NCBI RefSeq assembly: GCF_045679555.1
Contig: NC_092120.1
Span: forward strand, 10,582,305 to 10,646,304
DNA from: Salvelinus alpinus
Taxonomy: Eukaryota; Chordata; Actinopteri; Salmoniformes; Salmonidae
Length of the DNA: 64,000 nt
Reading direction: 5' to 3'
In this document: positions 25,286 to 56,957 of the stretch, one piece after another
Numbering within the stretch: the stretch's first letter is position 1
Layout: each line of letters opens with the position of its first letter
The notes under the pieces: model-generated
What the model was told of the DNA's origin: nothing
Databases searched by the model: none
The model's input: only the letters and a program-made list of their open reading frames with translations
Made by a program: the position numbers and the translations under genes

Positions 25286-26815
25286 ATTTTGGGAATGCAA
25301 GGCCTGGCACACTTCAGAATAATTTTTGGTGACCTATCATGCCCTCTGATGTGTGCCATAGGAAGTATTAGACTAGTCACAAAAGGAAGTGGTTATTTCA
25401 GCAATAATAGTTTTCAGAGCCCTCTACTGTTCTCTACCCATCCCTCAATCCCCCATCCTATCGTTCTTTTCCCTCTTACGGCTTTTCCTAAAAAACGTTA
25501 CACTTTTTTTCTGTTTTAGTTGTTAAGAATGTAGTTACAGTAGTAATAATAAAAAAATAATAACAATAAATCAAAAATGTGTAATCTGGGCGAAAAATAA
25601 GTCAACATGAGTGCATATCCATAATCACAGTAAACTGTTATAATAGAAAACAATATTTTTTTTTTATAAATGTATAAAAATATAATAAACAAAACTGCCT
25701 CTATAAAGAATCCTCTCCCCAATAGCTCCCTTCGCCCTCAATAGGTCACCCCCAGCACCTCCACCATCCCCATCAACCTCCCCCCACCACTCAACCACAA
25801 AACACAATAATGACAATAATAATAGAAATTAAAATACAACAAAATATATACCAAGATATATATACACATACACACATATGTATAGTACATATACATAAAC
25901 ATATTCACAGAACACTCAACTTATCTCTTATCATTTTTCCTACATCAGATATGCAGGTGACATTTCCACCTGGATGACAGCACATAATCAGCAAGACGGA
26001 GATGCTCTTCATCCGAGGGAATGCCTGCCCATTCTCAGATGTTAGATCATCCCAGATGATCACATGTCATTTACATTCCAGCCCTTGTCAGATCCAGATT
26101 TGACTGCTTCAACTCACACCCTGCTGGAATCCCTGCATTCTCAGATTCCCCTCTGTTATTAATCTCTATATTGTAATCAATAAAGTGTTTCAAAATGCTG
26201 TACCTTTATTAACATATAATGTTCAGATCATTCCTGTGAGAGAAGGGGTGTAATATCTCCAGATGGGCGTGTGGTACCCTTCCTCACCCATGCCAACAAG
26301 ATGTTACTTGTGGGGTATTTGCCTTGACAGTAAGTATTCGAGTATAAGTAATGTACAATTAACCTACTGGAAGTATACTGACTAAAAGGCAAAACAGAAC
26401 TGTCAAATTATATCATAGCTGTGTCGTTGTATACTTGTGAATTATAATCTTAAGTGTAACATAATTTTGTTGGGGAAAACTGAAATGCCCATCAAACTTG
26501 GGTGTGTTCTGAAAGAGGAGTCGATTGTCTTTTCAAATACGGACAAAGATGTTAAAATCATGAGAGAAGAAATAGCAGTCACTCTCCTCCAAAACACTGG
26601 TATGTTCAATTTCTAATTTAATATAATTGTAGATAAAAAAAAACATTTATATGGATTTTTCAAGGTTATCTTTGATCCAACTTCTGACTAGATGGCCACT
26701 AAAACACATGTATTTAAATAATTATGTTACAAGAAACCTATACTATTCCCTTGTTCCCTGTTTGCTCAGAAAAATACATGTAAAGATGTATAGACTACTT
26801 GACATTATGTTTTGC

Positions 26816-27176
26816 TAGAAGACCTGAGCCAACTGTGCCACTTCTGTGGGGAGGTGGACAATAATGAGGAAGACACTAACTGTGTAATTGCTTGTTCACT
26901 TCTAAAGGCACATTTTTACCAGTACGAATTTGTATAAGCAGTAATGTTTCTAGAGGTAGTATTATCTGCTTTGTCTGATAATTAAATAATTGTAATTCAA
27001 GAAAATGTATTTAATGTTTTAAATATATTAACATTTTTCATCATAAATTTCAGATTGGTTGTGACTGCTGCCCACGATGGTTCCACCAGTCCTGTATGAA
27101 AACCATCCCATCATTGGAGGATTATGTCTGCGCTGCCTGTCAGGAGGATTATGTCTGCGCTGCCTGTCAGGACTAG
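26816..27176 (+). pseudogene. PHD-finger relic in two exons
   Basis: 26821-26937 reads LSQLCHFCGEVDNNEED, then a Cys-containing stretch and a stop. After an AT-rich gap, 27053-27176 reads GCDCCPRWFHQSCMKT, then EDYVCAACQ twice and a stop. The CxxC, WFHxxC and CxxC spacing is that of a PHD zinc finger. A 27-bp block (27117-27143) is exactly duplicated at 27144-27170, repeating the last zinc pair. Probably the C-terminal part of the transposon's lost protein. Confidence 0.6.
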
Positions 27177-27344
27177 GTTAGGCTTGAGTTCCAGGCGACG
27201 GTCTCACCTGGAAAACTTTCCATTAAAAGTGGAATACATTTTCAGTCGAGCTGTTGCAGCTTTCCAATATTTGTTTATGTTATTTATTGTCTTTTTATAT
27301 TTGATTTACTGTCATTTTATATCTTATTATGCAAATATCAAAAT

Positions 27345-28769
27345 TAGAGGTTGACCGATTAATCGGCCGATATCAAGTTTTCATAACAATCGGTAATCGG
27401 CATTTTTGGCCAATTACATTTGGAGACTGCGCGGCAGGCTGACCACCTGTTCTGCGAGTGCAGCAAGGAGCCAAGATAAGTTGCTAGCTAGCATTAAACT
27501 TATCTTATAAAAAACAATCAATCTTCACATAATCACTAGTTCACTACACATGGTTGATGATATTACTAGTTTAACTAGTTTGTCCTGCGTTGCATATAAT
27601 CAATGCGGTGCTTGTTAATTTATCATCTAATCACACCCTACTTCCCCAAACGGGGGATGATTTAACAAAAGCGCATTCGCGAAAAAAGAACAATCGTTGC
27701 ACGAATGTACCTAACCATAAACATCAATGCCTTTCTTAAAATCAATACACAGAAGTATATTTTTCTAAGCCTGCATATTTAGTTAAAATAAATTCATGTT
27801 TGCAGGCAATATTAACTAGGGAAATTGTGTCACTTCTCTTGCGTTCATTGCACGCAGAGTCAGGGTATATGCAACAGTTTGGGCCACCTGGCTCGTTGCA
27901 AACTAATTTTACATAATTTTACATAATTATGACATAACATTGAAGGTTGTGCAATGTAACAGCAATATTTAGACTTAGGGTTGCAGCCCGTTCAATAAAA
28001 TACGGAACGGTTCCGTATTTCACTGAAAAAATAAACGTTTTGTTTTCGAAATGATAGTTTCCGGATTTAACCATATTAATGACCAACAGCTCATCTTTCT
28101 GTGTTTATTATATTATAATTAAGTCTATGATTTGATAGAGCAGTCTGACTGAGCGGTGGTAGGCGGCAACAGGCTCGTAAGCATTCATTCAAACAGCACT
28201 TTACTGAGTTTGCCAGCAGCTCTTAGCAATGCTTGATCACAGCACTGTTTATAACTTCAAGCCTGTCAACTCCTGAGATTAGGCTGGCAATACTATAGTG
28301 CCTATAAGAACATCCAATAGTCAAAGGTATATGAAATACAAATGGTATAGAGAGAAATAGTCGACGCGTCATAATAACTACAACATACAACTTCTTAACT
28401 GGGAATATTGAAGAACTGGGAATATTGAACCACCAGCTTTCATATGTTCTCATGTTCTGAGTAAGGAACTTAAACGTTAGCTTTTTACATGGCACACATT
28501 GCACTTTTACTTTCTTCTCCAACAATGTGTTTTTGCATTATTTAAACCAAATTGAGCATGTTTCATTATTTATTTGAGACTAAATAGATTTTATTTATGT
28601 ATTATATTAAGTTAAAATAAGTGTTCATTGTTCATTCAGTATTGTTGTAATTGTCATTATTACAAATATATATATAAAAATCGGCCGATTAATCGGTATC
28701 GGCTTTTTTTGGTCCTCCAATAATCGGTATCGGTAATGGCATTGAAAAATCATAATCGGTCAACCTCTA
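27345..28769. mobile_element. hAT-like non-autonomous transposon, copy 2
   Basis: Ends TAGAGGTTGACCGATTAATC and AATCGGTCAACCTCTA, with a perfect 8-bp duplication ATCAAAAT at 27337-27344 and 28770-28777. Inserted inside the 4.7-kb transposon, hence younger than it. Interior collinear with copies 1 and 3, with small deletions. Confidence 0.88.
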
Positions 28770-28915
28770 ATCAAAATGTGTATTTCTTATTTAATGTTCG
28801 TTAACAAACGTAACTTTCTGTGATGTTTTTGTGTTATTGTGTGATAATATTTGTGTATTATCATTATTTTCTTAAACATTACAAAATGTGATTCTGAAGC
28901 CAGGCCTTACAGTCC

Positions 28916-29440
28916 CAAGATAGAAGGGGGCGGGGGGCAGAATTTCGGCAGGCAAGAAAATAGCCTTGTCGAACCCCCTCCCGCTTCTAATTTCCTTAAT
29001 TTTGTGGCTAGGGTCAAATACCTTCCGTGGCCCACATCAGAGTCAAATACTTTCTATAGAACAAACTTCACGTCAGGATAGGCAACCGAAATTAATAATT
29101 AATGTATGTGTGTTATATTAAACATAGAGGAGGGAGTAAAATGTAGGCAAGCAATAAACATTTCAGACCAACTACTAGTCGAATAAGACATGGGAGATGA
29201 CGAATTTTGGCAAAGAGATTTATTTATAGACTAATACACTTGAAATAAATAGCCAAACCGAAAACTGCAGACATTACTAGTGCCTTCCCCGCGATAAAAC
29301 CGACATAAAAAATCAAATGAAACGCAGCCGAACGTGATCAGAAATCTCAACTAGCAAGCAAGTCACAGCAATGAAGAATTGAGTGCGTGCGCGTTCACGT
29401 GATGGGGGGGATTCTGGCGGGGGGGCTTTTCAGCACAACA
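28916..29440 (-). repeat. right terminal inverted repeat of the 4.7-kb transposon
   Basis: Reverse complement of 24762-25285. It ends ...GGGGGCTTTTCAGCACAACA immediately before CCCC. Confidence 0.9.
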
Positions 29441-29525
29441 CCCCCACCGAGCCTAGTATAACCTATCGTAAACATATCTGGCTTGTCACCTACCTTTTCA
29501 CTGAGTCTTGTTGCTTGTCCCCCAT

Positions 29526-30092
29526 CTCTGTTCACCTTTTCACTTTTACACAGCCGTTTCCCCCATAGGTACAAATACAAACTGCATCCAGCTCCACTTA
29601 CTCCCAACTGACAGAGCAGGCCTACAGGTCCTTTTCAAATAAGGTGACATGTAAGTTAGGCTGCTTACTTAAGCCTACATGCTATATAGTAATGCAGATT
29701 TTCAAATTCAGACTATAAAAATAAATACAACTATTTTCATGACGGACCGTGGATTGCAGTGGAAATTCAGTGTGGAAACGTTGGTTTCGATTCTTCGTAA
29801 ATACGCCCCTCGAGAGAAACCATGCAGTCATTGGGTGACACTGAAAGTGAACCGACAAGGGCCGGACAATAATAATAATAGGTGTTCTAAATTTTTGTTG
29901 TTGTTTCTTTTTTTGGGGGGGGGTGATCTGTACCAACTCTGTTGATAGTCCTGTTTGAAAATCCAATAAATATATGGATAAAAAAGTAGTAAATTATAAT
30001 AATAGGTATAATGGTGATGATGGCTTAAATATCTTATATGCCTATACCTATAAGGTTCATTATTATCTTTGAACATGAAATTATTCTGCATA
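29526..30092. other. tdp2 upstream / divergent intergenic region
   Basis: Upstream of the predicted tdp2 start codon. Contains an (AAT)n-like tract near 29868-30005; no clear TATA or CpG-rich block. No gene. Confidence 0.4.
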
Positions 30093-31673
30093 CAGTACCA
30101 GTCAAAAGTTTGGACACACCTACTCATTCAAGGGTTTTTCTTTATTTTAACTATTTCCCACATTGTAGAATAATAATGAACACATCAAAACTAAGAAATA
30201 ACACATATGGAATCATGTAGTAACAAAAATGGTGTTATATTTTATATTTGAGATTCTTCAAAGTAGCCACCCCTTGCCAAGATGACAGCTTTGCACACTC
30301 ATGGCATTTTCTCAACCAGCTTCATGAGGTAGTCACCTGGAATGCATTTCAATTAACAGGTGTGCCTTGTTAAAAGTTAATTTGTGGAATTTCCTTCCTT
30401 CTTAATGCATTTGAGTCAAACAGTTGTGTTGTGACAAGGTAGGGGTGGTATACAGAAGATAGCTCTATTTGGTAAAAGACCAAGTCAATATTATGGCAAG
30501 CACAGTTCAAATAAGCAAATAGAAACGACAGTCCATCATTACTTTAAGACATGAAAATCAGTCAATCCGGAAAATTTCAAGAACTTTGAAAGTTTCTTCA
30601 AGTGCAGTCGCAAAAACCATGAAGCGCTATGATGAAACTGGCTCTCGTGAGGACTGCCACAGGAAAGGAAGACCCAGAGTTACCTCTGCTGCAGAGGATA
30701 AGTTCATTAGAGTTACCAGCCTCAGAAATTGCAGCCCAAATAAATGCTTTACAGAGTTTAAGTAACAGACACATCTCAAAATCAACTGTTCAGAGGAGAT
30801 TGCGTGAATCAGGCCTTCATGGTCAAATTGATCAAAAGAAACCACTACTAAAGGACACCAATAAGAAGAAGAGACTTGCTTGGGCCAAGAAACACGAGCA
30901 ATGGACATTAGACCGGTGGAAATCTGTCCTTTGGTCTAATGAGTCCAAATTTGAGATTTTTGGTTACAACCGCTGTGTCTTTGTGAGATGCAGAGTAGGT
31001 GTACGGATGATCTCCGCATGTGTGGTTCCCACCGTGAAGCATGGAGGAGGAGGTGTGATAGTGTGGGGGTGTTTTGCTGGGGACACTGTCTAACTCTCTG
31101 TGATGTATTTAGAATTAAAGGCACAAACAACCAGCATGGATACCACAGCATTCTGCAGCGATATGCCATCCGATCTTGTTTGGGCTTAGTGGGACAATCA
31201 TTTGTTTTTCAACAGGACTATGACCAAAAACACACCTCCAGGCTGTGTAAGGGCTATTTGACCAAGAAAGAGAGTGATGGAGTTCTGCATCTGATGACCT
31301 GGCCTCCACAATCACCCGACCTTAACCAATTGCGATGGTTTGGGGTGAGTTGGACCGAAGAGTGAAGGTAAAGCAGCCAACATGAGCTCAGCATATGTGG
31401 GAACTCCTTCAAGACTGTTGGAAAATCATTCCAGGTGAAGCTGGTTGAGAGAATGTGCCAAGAGTGTGCAAAGCTGTCATCAAGGCAAATGTTATTTACT
31501 TTGAAGAATCTAAAATATATTTTGATTTGTTTAACACTTTTTTGATTACTACATGATTCCATGTGTTATTTCATAGTTTTGATGTCTTCCCTATAAATCT
31601 ACAATGTTGAAAATAATAAAAATAAAGAAAAACCCTTGAATGAGTAGGTGTGTCCAAACTTTTGACTGGTACT
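30093..31673 (+). mobile_element. Tc1-like element with dead transposase
   Basis: Inverted ends CAGTACCAGTCAAAAGTTTG and its complement ending at 31673, next to TA. The plus strand holds a transposase broken by stops and shifts: an N-terminal start at 30494 meets a stop within ten codons; 30700-31093 carries HTH and early catalytic sequence ([30 protein letters not shown]); another frame at 31130-31365 carries the later part (SFVFQQDYDQKHTSRL; WPPQSPDLNQLRW), in which the usual NPIE is altered. Not autonomous. Confidence 0.88.
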
Positions 31674-31679
31674 ATATAT

Positions 31680-32131
31680 TGAAGATATATCGTCTCCCTC
31701 CCCTGATATATCCAGCTGGCGACACTTCCTCCCCTTGCATGGAAGGCAAGCCACCGAGGCCAGTCAGGGATGGTGAGCAGCATGACATGAGCAGCTTTTC
31801 CCCGAATATCAGTGCGCACTAATTTTGCTCAGCTGCAGAGCAAATTGCCTCTCGAGACCTACCACCACCCAGTCGGCTGCGCCCAAAAGAGCTACAAAGG
31901 ATGTCTACCGGTAACAGCAGCAGGGGAACAGTGGAGAAGGATGGTGCAGTAGCTGGCGTGAACAAGACTGTAGCAACCCAGCCGAGCTAGGCGTATTTCG
32001 ACTGCACATTGTGTGAGCGCCGGGAATTTACACCCTCTCTACAAAATGCAAGCATAATTTGTCTTATCGACTGGAACAACGACTTTCACTTCTACCGCTA
32101 TTTGGATACATTGTTGCACCCTTCATCCTTG
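31680..32131 (+). promoter_or_regulatory. candidate kiaa0319 first (5' UTR) exon and promoter region
   Basis: More GC-balanced than its surroundings and ending in a strong donor, CCTTG|GTGAGTGTC at 32131/32132. The next exon starts after TTCCAG at 33162 and carries the start codon. There is no obvious TATA box. The true transcription start cannot be fixed from sequence. Confidence 0.4.
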
Positions 32132-33187
32132 GTGAGTGTCTCACGTGTAGCTACATCTTTCGTAAGTGCTGTATGAGCAGTGAGTAATGGAGGGCTTTGA
32201 ATAGTTGAACTGCTTAGCTTGCTCGGTAGTATCTATTTAAATTCGATATCTTGTTGTAGGCTACACATTCTAACCATGTTATCCCCTCAACAACCGTGAG
32301 GTTAGTAGGCTAATGACGTTAGCTTCTAGAATACTGTGTTGCAGACCCCAGTCTAGAAAACAGTTGGTTGCGTCATCATCAAATACCTCATGAAACCTTT
32401 TTTCTCCACCTTCCCTCAGTTGCTGTCCATGGTGCTGGAACAGCGTTTTATAATACAAGGGATGTGGATGGAGAAAGTAAAGGAAATCAGCTTGTTGACT
32501 TTATTGGATGTAGTGTTTTAGTGCGACCACACATTACCAATATGTTAGGTTTACTCATGATTAAGTAATTGGTTAATTCATTTGTTATTTAGAGAGCCTT
32601 CTATGGTGTCAGCTTATTCAGTGACTTTCTCAGCATGGTATGCAAAAGGACAGATAATGGGGATCAAGCCTGAGTTCAAATTCAATGCTTTGTCCTGAGT
32701 TCAAATACAGTGACCAACAGTGACCCTTGATCTGTAGCCCTATATTAGAATCACACTTTATCCTAACCACTACCCTTAACAATTAGCTGAAACAACTTAA
32801 ATATATGATCATTGTTTACCTACACAGTAAGCAGAAGCAACAAACCAGTAAGCACACAGTATGGTGACAGTAGTAACAGGTTCCCACCAGTAGAGTCCAC
32901 CATGGAAGGTATGGGCAGAGAGCGGTGCTGTGTCATCCTTGCCAAGGTAGCATGTGGCTTTACACGGAGTCACACACGATCCACTCAACATGAGGCAGGA
33001 GGATACTGACGGTCATTCTCTGTGGGTAGGAGAGTCCATGTTGCTTTTGTGAGTGAGTATCAAAGTGGTCATTGGTAGATACAGTAGGTGATGTGTGATT
33101 ATTATTATTATTAATATCTGGGACAATGAGTAATGTGTCTGTGATTTCTTCTGTGTTCCAGGTTTAGATCAGTCTGTCCGGTGCATC

Positions 33188-53836
<20,649 letters not shown>

Positions 53837-55320
53837 GCAGGAACACACAGAACTGGGGTGGTTATCAGACAACATGAGTGAAACCCACTTTTGTGATTAT
53901 GGCAGGGGTGCACAGCTCGAGTCCTCGAGTGCCATAGTGTCTGCTTGTTTTCGGTCTCGTCTTCTATTCAAATAATGGTTTCAACCAGGTGTGTACTTTC
54001 TATGACATTCATTGGACAACTCAGCACCAGGGAGATGTGAAAATCCAAGGGCTGTAGAATACTAGAGTTGGGCATCCCTGGATTCTGGGAACTAACAGTA
54101 GCATTGAGTTTACATGCATACAGACTGTTTGAATGATTCGACACCAAGTATGAAGGTGCTCTTTGTGAGTAGCACAGTGAGGTTCTGTGGCCTCACATAC
54201 TTCTACAGATAACCAGATTGGTGAATGTACATACAACTATCCATTATGCATACTAGTCTACCGACTACTACTGACCTTTAACTTTGCCTTTTTATCCAAT
54301 AATGTTTTTTTTACTGTCTTTATTTTATAGGAGATGGAGACAAGCCCAACCCTGGTTGTGAGCGTCTGGCGCCTCTCCTGTAAATTATTTGACAAATTGG
54401 ATTTGTCAAAATGGCTTGAGTGCACGTTTGGGGAAAAGTCTCATAATTCTTATGTTTACTCCCCAAAGTCCATCTTGTGATGCTACTCGTGAATGATTTA
54501 ATCAGAATCTAACTCAATTTCTCTGTGATCTCTCTCTATGAGTGTCTTGGACTTTGACACAATACAACACAGCATTTTACTGTATCTGAACTACTGTTTT
54601 GAGTTAGCACCCTTGTCCTCCAAACTAGTTGTATAGTTTTGGTATCCTTCTCATTTTAAAGCTTCTTTATGCTAAATAAGCATAATAGGTCTCATAAATG
54701 GGCCCGAAGAAACATAACCAGGCATTTCATGGGACAATCTAGGTGCCAAACTGCACTATGCACCATAAGCCTGTGGCTGACAGAGACCCTGTTCTATCCA
54801 AGTACTTGGCAAAGCATCCTTTCTTCCTTCCCTTGGTAAGATCTATTATCTAACTTGAACATGGTGGGTGACATGCTTTCAATCAGTAATTCCTTTGTGT
54901 AATGATGGATGTTTTGCCTCCTGAATTCAGTGTCAGAGAATGTCTGCTTACATGAGTATAGTGCAAAATAATGATTGACAGGACAGGCAGGACACACAGT
55001 TTAAGGGTTAAGAAGAGGACTGTTGGATTTGATAAGTAACGTTGCTATGCAGGACAGGTAGCCATTGATGGAATGGATAAAATACTTTAGACATTATAGC
55101 AACATAAGCATGTCCAATGGTTGCTTTACATTTTTTGTTCTCGTAAGCGACTGGGGAGATATTTCCCCAATATGGACGGAAACACTAATAGTCATGGATT
55201 TTTCCCATTACACCACCCAATTTTTGGTATATACTTTGGTTTACTTAACTAATTACAGCTACCAATGTTTTTACAGATAATATATTGCCAGAAATAAAAC
55301 AAATGCATCAAATCAATGAA
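53837..55320 (+). other. kiaa0319 3' UTR with polyadenylation signal
   Basis: Follows the TGA at 53834-53836. The best signal is AATAAA at 55293-55298, giving a 3' UTR of about 1.5 kb. It includes a MITE-like block at 53905-54085 (GTCCTCGAGTGCCATAGTG...GAGTTGGGCATCCCTGG). The end is inferred, not shown by transcript data. Confidence 0.5.
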
Positions 55321-55378
55321 CAGTGTTCTGAATTCTGTGTCATTTTCTTTCCTGTCCAAAATGAGTAGTAAGATGTAA

Positions 55379-55572
55379 GGCAGTGTTTCCCAACCCTGGT
55401 CCTCCAATTCCCTCGACAGCACACATTTTTATTGTAACCCTGGACAAGCACACCTGATTGAACTTGTCAACTAATCATCAAGCCCTCAATGAGTTGAATG
55501 AGGTGTGTTTGTCCAGGGATACAACAAAAGTGTGTACTGTTGGGAGTACTCGAGGACCAGGGTTGGGGAAAC
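55379..55572. mobile_element. palindromic MITE
   Basis: Ends CAGTGTTTCCCAACCCTGGT and CCAGGGTTGGGGAAACACTA are inverted. Inner arms TGGACAAGCACACCTGATT and AATGAGGTGTGTTTGTCCA also pair. About 190 bp, non-coding; a widespread fish repeat type. Confidence 0.85.
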
Positions 55573-56387
55573 ACTAATCTAATGTAAACCAAATTATATT
55601 GTTCGACAAACAAAGTAACTCACAGTAATTTATTTTCTGAAAAACTCCAATAATATTTACAATAGTTAGAAATATATTTATTTTTTACAATAAGAATGTC
55701 ACAACTAGAAAACAGAATTTGTCATCATTCAAACGGCACAATGTTTGGCAAGAGACATTACTTCAGAGAACACAACATTTACATTGCAGGCTCAGATACA
55801 GCACGCAGTTTGTACCACCTGTCTGAATATCGTAAGGCATCCCTACTGTATAATATATTCTATGTGGGAAGACTAGTTACCAACGACAACACCATAACCT
55901 ATAATGTAGTGGCATGGTCTACAATAGATGGTTTTTAAGTAGTTAGGACAGTTAAAAAAAACTATTTACAACAGAGGATGCTTAGCCCAACAATGGTTAC
56001 CAAAATAGTGTTATTCATCATTTGTGACATATCTAATACAGCTGGCATCTGGATACAGCCAAGCTCCCTTTTCTAGAAAATAGCCGAAATATAAATAATC
56101 TTCCAATTAAACAGATGATGTCTCTTGTGCATATTAATAATCTCAACTATTTTCAATTGATGTGCTTATTAAATCTACCCAACTCTACGCTAGGCTTCAA
56201 GTTATACAGTGCTCCTCATTGAGGGCCTAATCCTACATTGAGAACACACATTTGTTCATTTGTATCTCAACATATGATTCAGCCCTAAAGGTCCAGATCG
56301 TTATGGGATACCACAGGTTGGAGAAGTGTATGGGGTTATGTCCAAATACTATTGTGGCTTCCTCTCCTCCTCTTTAAGGGACTACCC
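55573..56387. other. no gene seen
   Basis: AT-rich spacer between the convergent kiaa0319 and aldh5a1. An 80-codon plus-strand frame at 55696-55938 has no domain or context. Confidence 0.5.
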
Positions 56388-56391
56388 TTAA

Positions 56392-56789
56392 AGTTCCAAT
56401 GCAGCCGTTTTTATCTCAACATCAAATAATATCTGGGTAGCAATTAAGTACCTTACTGTGATTTTGACCATTATAATTGAAAACAAAGAATCAAAAATAG
56501 CTTCTTAGCAAAGAGCAATTTCTCAAACAAGAATTTTGCTAAGACTGGCTGGGAGTGGTCTGAGTGAGGAGGGGAAAACTGAAAATAAGTGGTTATTGGC
56601 AGAGAATTTACCATCTGGTGATGTCACCAGGCAGGCCAAAACTCCATCCCACCAAAACAGCCTGAAATTTCAGGCAGTCTTTCCAAACAGCTCTTTAAAC
56701 TAAAAGGGCATTATCACCATTTTCCAACCTCAGTGTAGAAATATATATATAAAAACACTGGAAATTCATGTTTAGACTGCACTGGGTCT
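56392..56789. mobile_element. TTAA-flanked element, family 2, copy 2
   Basis: Between TTAA at 56388-56391 and 56790-56793. Starts AGTTCCAATGCAGCC, ends GACTGCACTGGGTCT. Inverted relative to copy 1; uninterrupted, 398 bp. Confidence 0.8.
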
Positions 56790-56957
56790 TTAACTCTCCT
56801 TTTAACGGACCTGGAGAACTGGTTTGGGTTGTCACCATATTGCTTTCCCTTCACCAGTTCTTATAGGCCAGTAGTCAGAGAGGAGGAGGAGAGGAAACAA
56901 TGTAGAGCATGGAACTTGAGACATGGATTTCTCGGCAGCTTCTTACACATCCACTTG

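Larger units (their letters stand above)
24762..29440. mobile_element. 4.7-kb DNA transposon with ~520-bp terminal inverted repeats
   Basis: Termini are inverted: TGTTGTGCCGAAAAGC at 24762 and GCTTTTCAGCACAACA ending 29440. Similarity extends inward about 520 bp on each side. Both ends abut CCCC (24758-24761; 29441-29444), a possible 4-bp duplication. Inside are a PHD-finger relic and a complete hAT-like copy. Ends beginning TGTNR with a 4-bp C/G-rich duplication recall Ginger-type elements (integrase-like transposase), but no integrase is present, so the assignment is tentative. It lies in tdp2 intron 1, 53 bp from the predicted first coding exon. Confidence 0.75.
21904..29525 (-). pseudogene. 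tdp2: tyrosyl-DNA phosphodiesterase 2 (tdp2), apparently frame-disrupted
   Basis: TDP2 hydrolyses the 5'-phosphotyrosyl bond left by trapped topoisomerase II, in the nucleus. Coding exons read on the minus strand: 29494-29525 (MGDKQQDSVK, good start context, donor GTAGGT), 23429-24533, 22913-23006, 22627-22745, 22288-22458 and 21904-22207; exon phases match. The four EEP-nuclease motifs are TWNIDGLDLN, LLQEV, GGDTNLRD and a terminal SNH where TDP2 normally has SDH. Exon 2 adds a basic run KRRKKRGKKKR (possible nuclear signal) and a Ser/Pro/Gln/Asp-rich linker coded by a minisatellite. Frame breaks: near 24235, at 23945 (extra C), near 23512 (one A short in an A5 run) and near 21980 (extra base in GACTGCTGGCTTTACC). 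No UBA-like domain is seen. Either a decaying duplicate or local assembly indels; neighbouring genes have no such errors. Confidence 0.8.

Noticed and set aside
24534-30092. acot13 expected next to tdp2 from mammalian gene order
   Set aside because: No hotdog-thioesterase motif was found here or elsewhere in the window.
55696-55938. 80-codon frame as a small gene
   Set aside because: No domain, no splice or promoter context, AT-rich intergenic position.
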